The notes below the pieces were generated by a model. That model searched no databases. It had not been told where the DNA came from and worked only from the letters and a program-made list of their open reading frames with translations. Below are positions 4,649 to 6,607 of a stretch of DNA of 6,607 nucleotides, piece by piece. The first letter of the stretch is position 1. Every line of letters begins with the position of its first letter. Position numbers and translations under genes: made by a program. Source of the stretch: an uncultured Clostridia bacterium (GTDB taxonomy: Bacteria > Bacillota > Clostridia > Oscillospirales > CAG-272); the NCBI GenBank assembly GCA_937894775.1, contig CALAXC010000280.1, positions 1 through 6,607 of the forward strand, written 5' to 3'.

Positions 4649-6607
4649 ATGGCAGCAGCAAATAAAACATCGGGTATGTTAAAGGTAAATCAATTGACAA
4701 AGGATCTCGGAATCAAAAGCAAGGATATGTCCGAAATTATGACTTCAGAGGGTGTGGAGTACAAATCGCAGAAGGTTCTTACTCCCACTGAATTTTCAAT
4801 TGTTTTTGACAGAATTACCCGTGATAATCAGATAAAGGGCATCGAGGATTATCTTGATGGAATTACCGTGATACCCTCAAAGGCAAAGACAGAAAAAACA
4901 GAGCCTGCGCCTGAAGCTCAGAAGAGCGATGTTGCGCCTGTAGAAGTAAAGGAGCAATCAGAGGCGGCCCCTGTGAAGAGTGAACCTGCAGAGGAAAAAA
5001 TCGATGAAGCTCCCGTAAAAAAGGCGGAACCGCAGAAACCTGCGGCAGAGCCTGTTAAAAAGGTTAGCGAAGCTCCTAAGAAAAATATTGAACCTAAGAA
5101 TGAGATCGCAAAACCGCTACAGCGTAATGACAGACCTGCCCCCCGTACCGACAGACCTGCTCAGTATCAACAAAATCAGCAGGGAGGACAAAAACCGCAA
5201 GGAGCACGTCCTAATTTCAATCAGGGTAATGACAGACAAAACGGATTTCAGCCGAGAAACGACCGTCCTTATGCTCAGAATGACCGAAACGGTCAGGGTA
5301 AACCTCAGCAGAGGGGTGGAAACGGATTCCAACAGGGACGTCAGGGCGCTAATAACGGATTTTTTGATAAAGATGAAAGACAGCAGAGCGCACCAAGAGA
5401 AAAGTTTAAGCCACAGCCTATTGTCAGAAGCCAGACAATGAAGGGCGATGAAACAAAGCAGAGAGGCGCGACGAGAGTAGTTGATATGAGAGGCAGCAGT
5501 GTTGACCTTTCTAAATATGATGAAAAGCTCGATAATTTTGTCCCTGATAACGTATCCAATATGCGCGGCGGAATGCAGCGTGTAAAGAAGCAGGGCGCAA
5601 GCAATAATTTTGCTTCAAACAAGGGTAAGGATAAAAATAAAAACAAAAAAGCTCCTCAGTCTGTAACTAAAGCTCCTACGAGCGTAGTTCTTCCTGCGGA
5701 GATCGTTGTAAGCGATCTTGCATCACGTCTTAAGGTTACTTCGGGCGAAGTTGTAAAACGTCTTATGATGCTTGGAATGATGGTAACGGTAAACCAGACG
5801 GTCGATTTTGACACTGCCGCTATGGTTGCTCTTGAAATGGGAATTTCGGCAACGCAGGAAGTTATCGTTACGATAGAAGAAAAGCTCTTTGATGAAGAAG
5901 CAGATACAGAAGAACAGCTTTTGCCGCGTCCCCCCGTTGTTTGTGTAATGGGACACGTTGACCACGGTAAAACTTCTATTCTTGATGCTATCCGTCATAC
6001 CAGCGTAACAGCGGGCGAAGCGGGAGGTATTACTCAGCATATCGGTGCTTACAGAGTAAAGGTAAACGGTCAGGATATGACATTCCTCGATACTCCCGGA
6101 CACGAAGCATTTACTGCGATGCGTGCAAGAGGTGCGCAGTCGACTGATATTGCTATTCTCGTAGTAGCGGCAGATGATGGAATAATGCCTCAGACCGTTG
6201 AAGCTATCAACCACGCAAAAGCGGCTAACATTGATATAGTGGTAGCGATAAATAAAATGGATAAACCTACCGCAAATCCCGATGCGGTTAAGCAGGAACT
6301 TACTAAATATGATCTTGTTCCCGAAGAGTGGGGCGGAGATGTTATTTGTGTTCCCGTATCGGCACTCACAAAGCAGGGTATAGACGATCTTCTTGAGAAC
6401 GTTCTTCTTGTAGCCGAAATGAAAGAGCTTAAGGCTAACCCCAACCGTCACGCAAGAGGTACTGTTATCGAAGCGAAGCTTGATAAGGGACGCGGCCCCG
6501 TTGCAACAGTTCTTGTTCAGAACGGTACTCTCCACCAGGGCGACTACGTTATCGTTGGTAACGCGGTTGGCCGTGTTAGAGCGATGGTTGACGATAAGGG
6601 TAAGACC
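4649..6607 (+). CDS. infB: Translation initiation factor IF-2 (3' end cut by window edge)
   Basis: IF2 is the GTPase that brings fMet-tRNA to the 30S subunit and promotes 50S joining. The frame is open for 653 codons to the right edge; domain II is incomplete and domains III-IV lie beyond it. An IF2_N-type module covers about residues 10-70. A Lys/Glu/Ala/Pro-rich segment (about 76-150) follows, then an Asn/Gln/Arg/Gly-rich segment (about 158-250) with repeated DR motifs. Next come a short VVDMRGSSVDLSKYDEK motif (277-293), a Lys/Asn-rich stretch (320-335) and a second IF2_N (about 348-412). The G domain has G1 GHVDHGKT (435-442), G3 DTPGH (481-485), G4 NKMD (535-538) and G5 SAL (571-573); all GTPase motifs are intact. 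Domain II begins near 597. The start has AGGTG 6 nt upstream and gives MAAANK. The 82-nt gap before it contains two hairpins. Confidence 0.98.
   Translation, partial: MAAANKTSGMLKVNQLTKDLGIKSKDMSEIMTSEGVEYKSQKVLTPTEFSIVFDRITRDNQIKGIEDYLDGITVIPSKAKTEKTEPAPEAQKSDVAPVEVKEQSEAAPVKSEPAEEKIDEAPVKKAEPQKPAAEPVKKVSEAPKKNIEPKNEIAKPLQRNDRPAPRTDRPAQYQQNQQGGQKPQGARPNFNQGNDRQNGFQPRNDRPYAQNDRNGQGKPQQRGGNGFQQGRQGANNGFFDKDERQQSAPREKFKPQPIVRSQTMKGDETKQRGATRVVDMRGSSVDLSKYDEKLDNFVPDNVSNMRGGMQRVKKQGASNNFASNKGKDKNKNKKAPQSVTKAPTSVVLPAEIVVSDLASRLKVTSGEVVKRLMMLGMMVTVNQTVDFDTAAMVALEMGISATQEVIVTIEEKLFDEEADTEEQLLPRPPVVCVMGHVDHGKTSILDAIRHTSVTAGEAGGITQHIGAYRVKVNGQDMTFLDTPGHEAFTAMRARGAQSTDIAILVVAADDGIMPQTVEAINHAKAANIDIVVAINKMDKPTANPDAVKQELTKYDLVPEEWGGDVICVPVSALTKQGIDDLLENVLLVAEMKELKANPNRHARGTVIEAKLDKGRGPVATVLVQNGTLHQGDYVIVGNAVGRVRAMVDDKGKT

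Noticed and set aside
5100..5350. Tandem DNA repeat or CRISPR-like array in infB
   Set aside because: The recurring NDR/DRP units are short, degenerate at DNA level, irregularly spaced and in frame with IF2; they are protein low complexity, not a DNA array.
5088..5441. 117-codon plus-strand frame inside infB
   Set aside because: It is the +1 frame over the repetitive Asn/Gln/Arg linker of IF2; Arg/Asp-rich wording comes from the repeats of the real frame.
5723..6535. 270-codon open frame on the minus strand opposite infB
   Set aside because: It lies entirely inside the well-supported IF2 G-domain coding region, is rich in Cys, Tyr, Ser and Asn as expected from antisense reading of biased codons, and has no recognisable domain or promoter. 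It is a coding shadow.

Overview
This is ordinary core-genome sequence from a low-to-moderate GC Gram-positive bacterium. It is most likely a member of class Clostridia, with the Oscillospirales/Ruminococcaceae type as my best guess. The evidence is gene order (rimP-nusA-rnpM-L7Ae-like-infB, the standard Firmicutes transcription/translation operon), a full-length membrane GdpP, sigma-A-like promoters with TGn extended -10 elements, AT-rich intergenic DNA, and protein wording typical of clostridial NusA and IF2. The taxonomic call is an inference from family resemblance, not from a database search.

Layout. Positions 1-2081 on the minus strand hold nearly all of gdpP, a c-di-AMP phosphodiesterase with two membrane segments, PAS, degenerate GGDEF and DHH-DHHA1 domains; only the last few codons are missing. 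Positions 2082-2379 are a divergent control region. It contains a gdpP promoter facing left, about 80 bp of almost pure A/T, and a rimP promoter facing right. Immediately after the rimP promoter comes a 10-bp GAAA-capped hairpin with an interrupted T tract, which resembles a NusA-type attenuator. Positions 2380-6607 on the plus strand carry rimP, nusA, rnpM (ylxR), an L7Ae-family ylxQ/rplGA gene and the first 653 codons of infB. Spacing is tight except for an 82-bp gap with two hairpins in front of infB. The infB gene runs off the right edge after the G domain and the start of domain II.

How the genes fit together. RimP matures the 30S subunit, NusA controls pausing, termination and antitermination, RnpM modulates RNase P, the L7Ae-like protein binds kink-turn RNA, and IF2 places initiator tRNA on the 30S subunit. 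They form one expression unit that probably starts at the single strong promoter near 2284-2312 and may be throttled by NusA itself. GdpP is a separate, divergently transcribed c-di-AMP signalling gene.

I found no mobile element, CRISPR array, tRNA/rRNA gene or unknown protein system. The interesting material is regulatory: the rimP leader hairpin, the gdpP leader with possible Shine-Dalgarno sequestration, the structured infB leader, and the long disordered Asn/Gln/Arg-rich linker of IF2. I see no convincing undescribed system and do not claim one.
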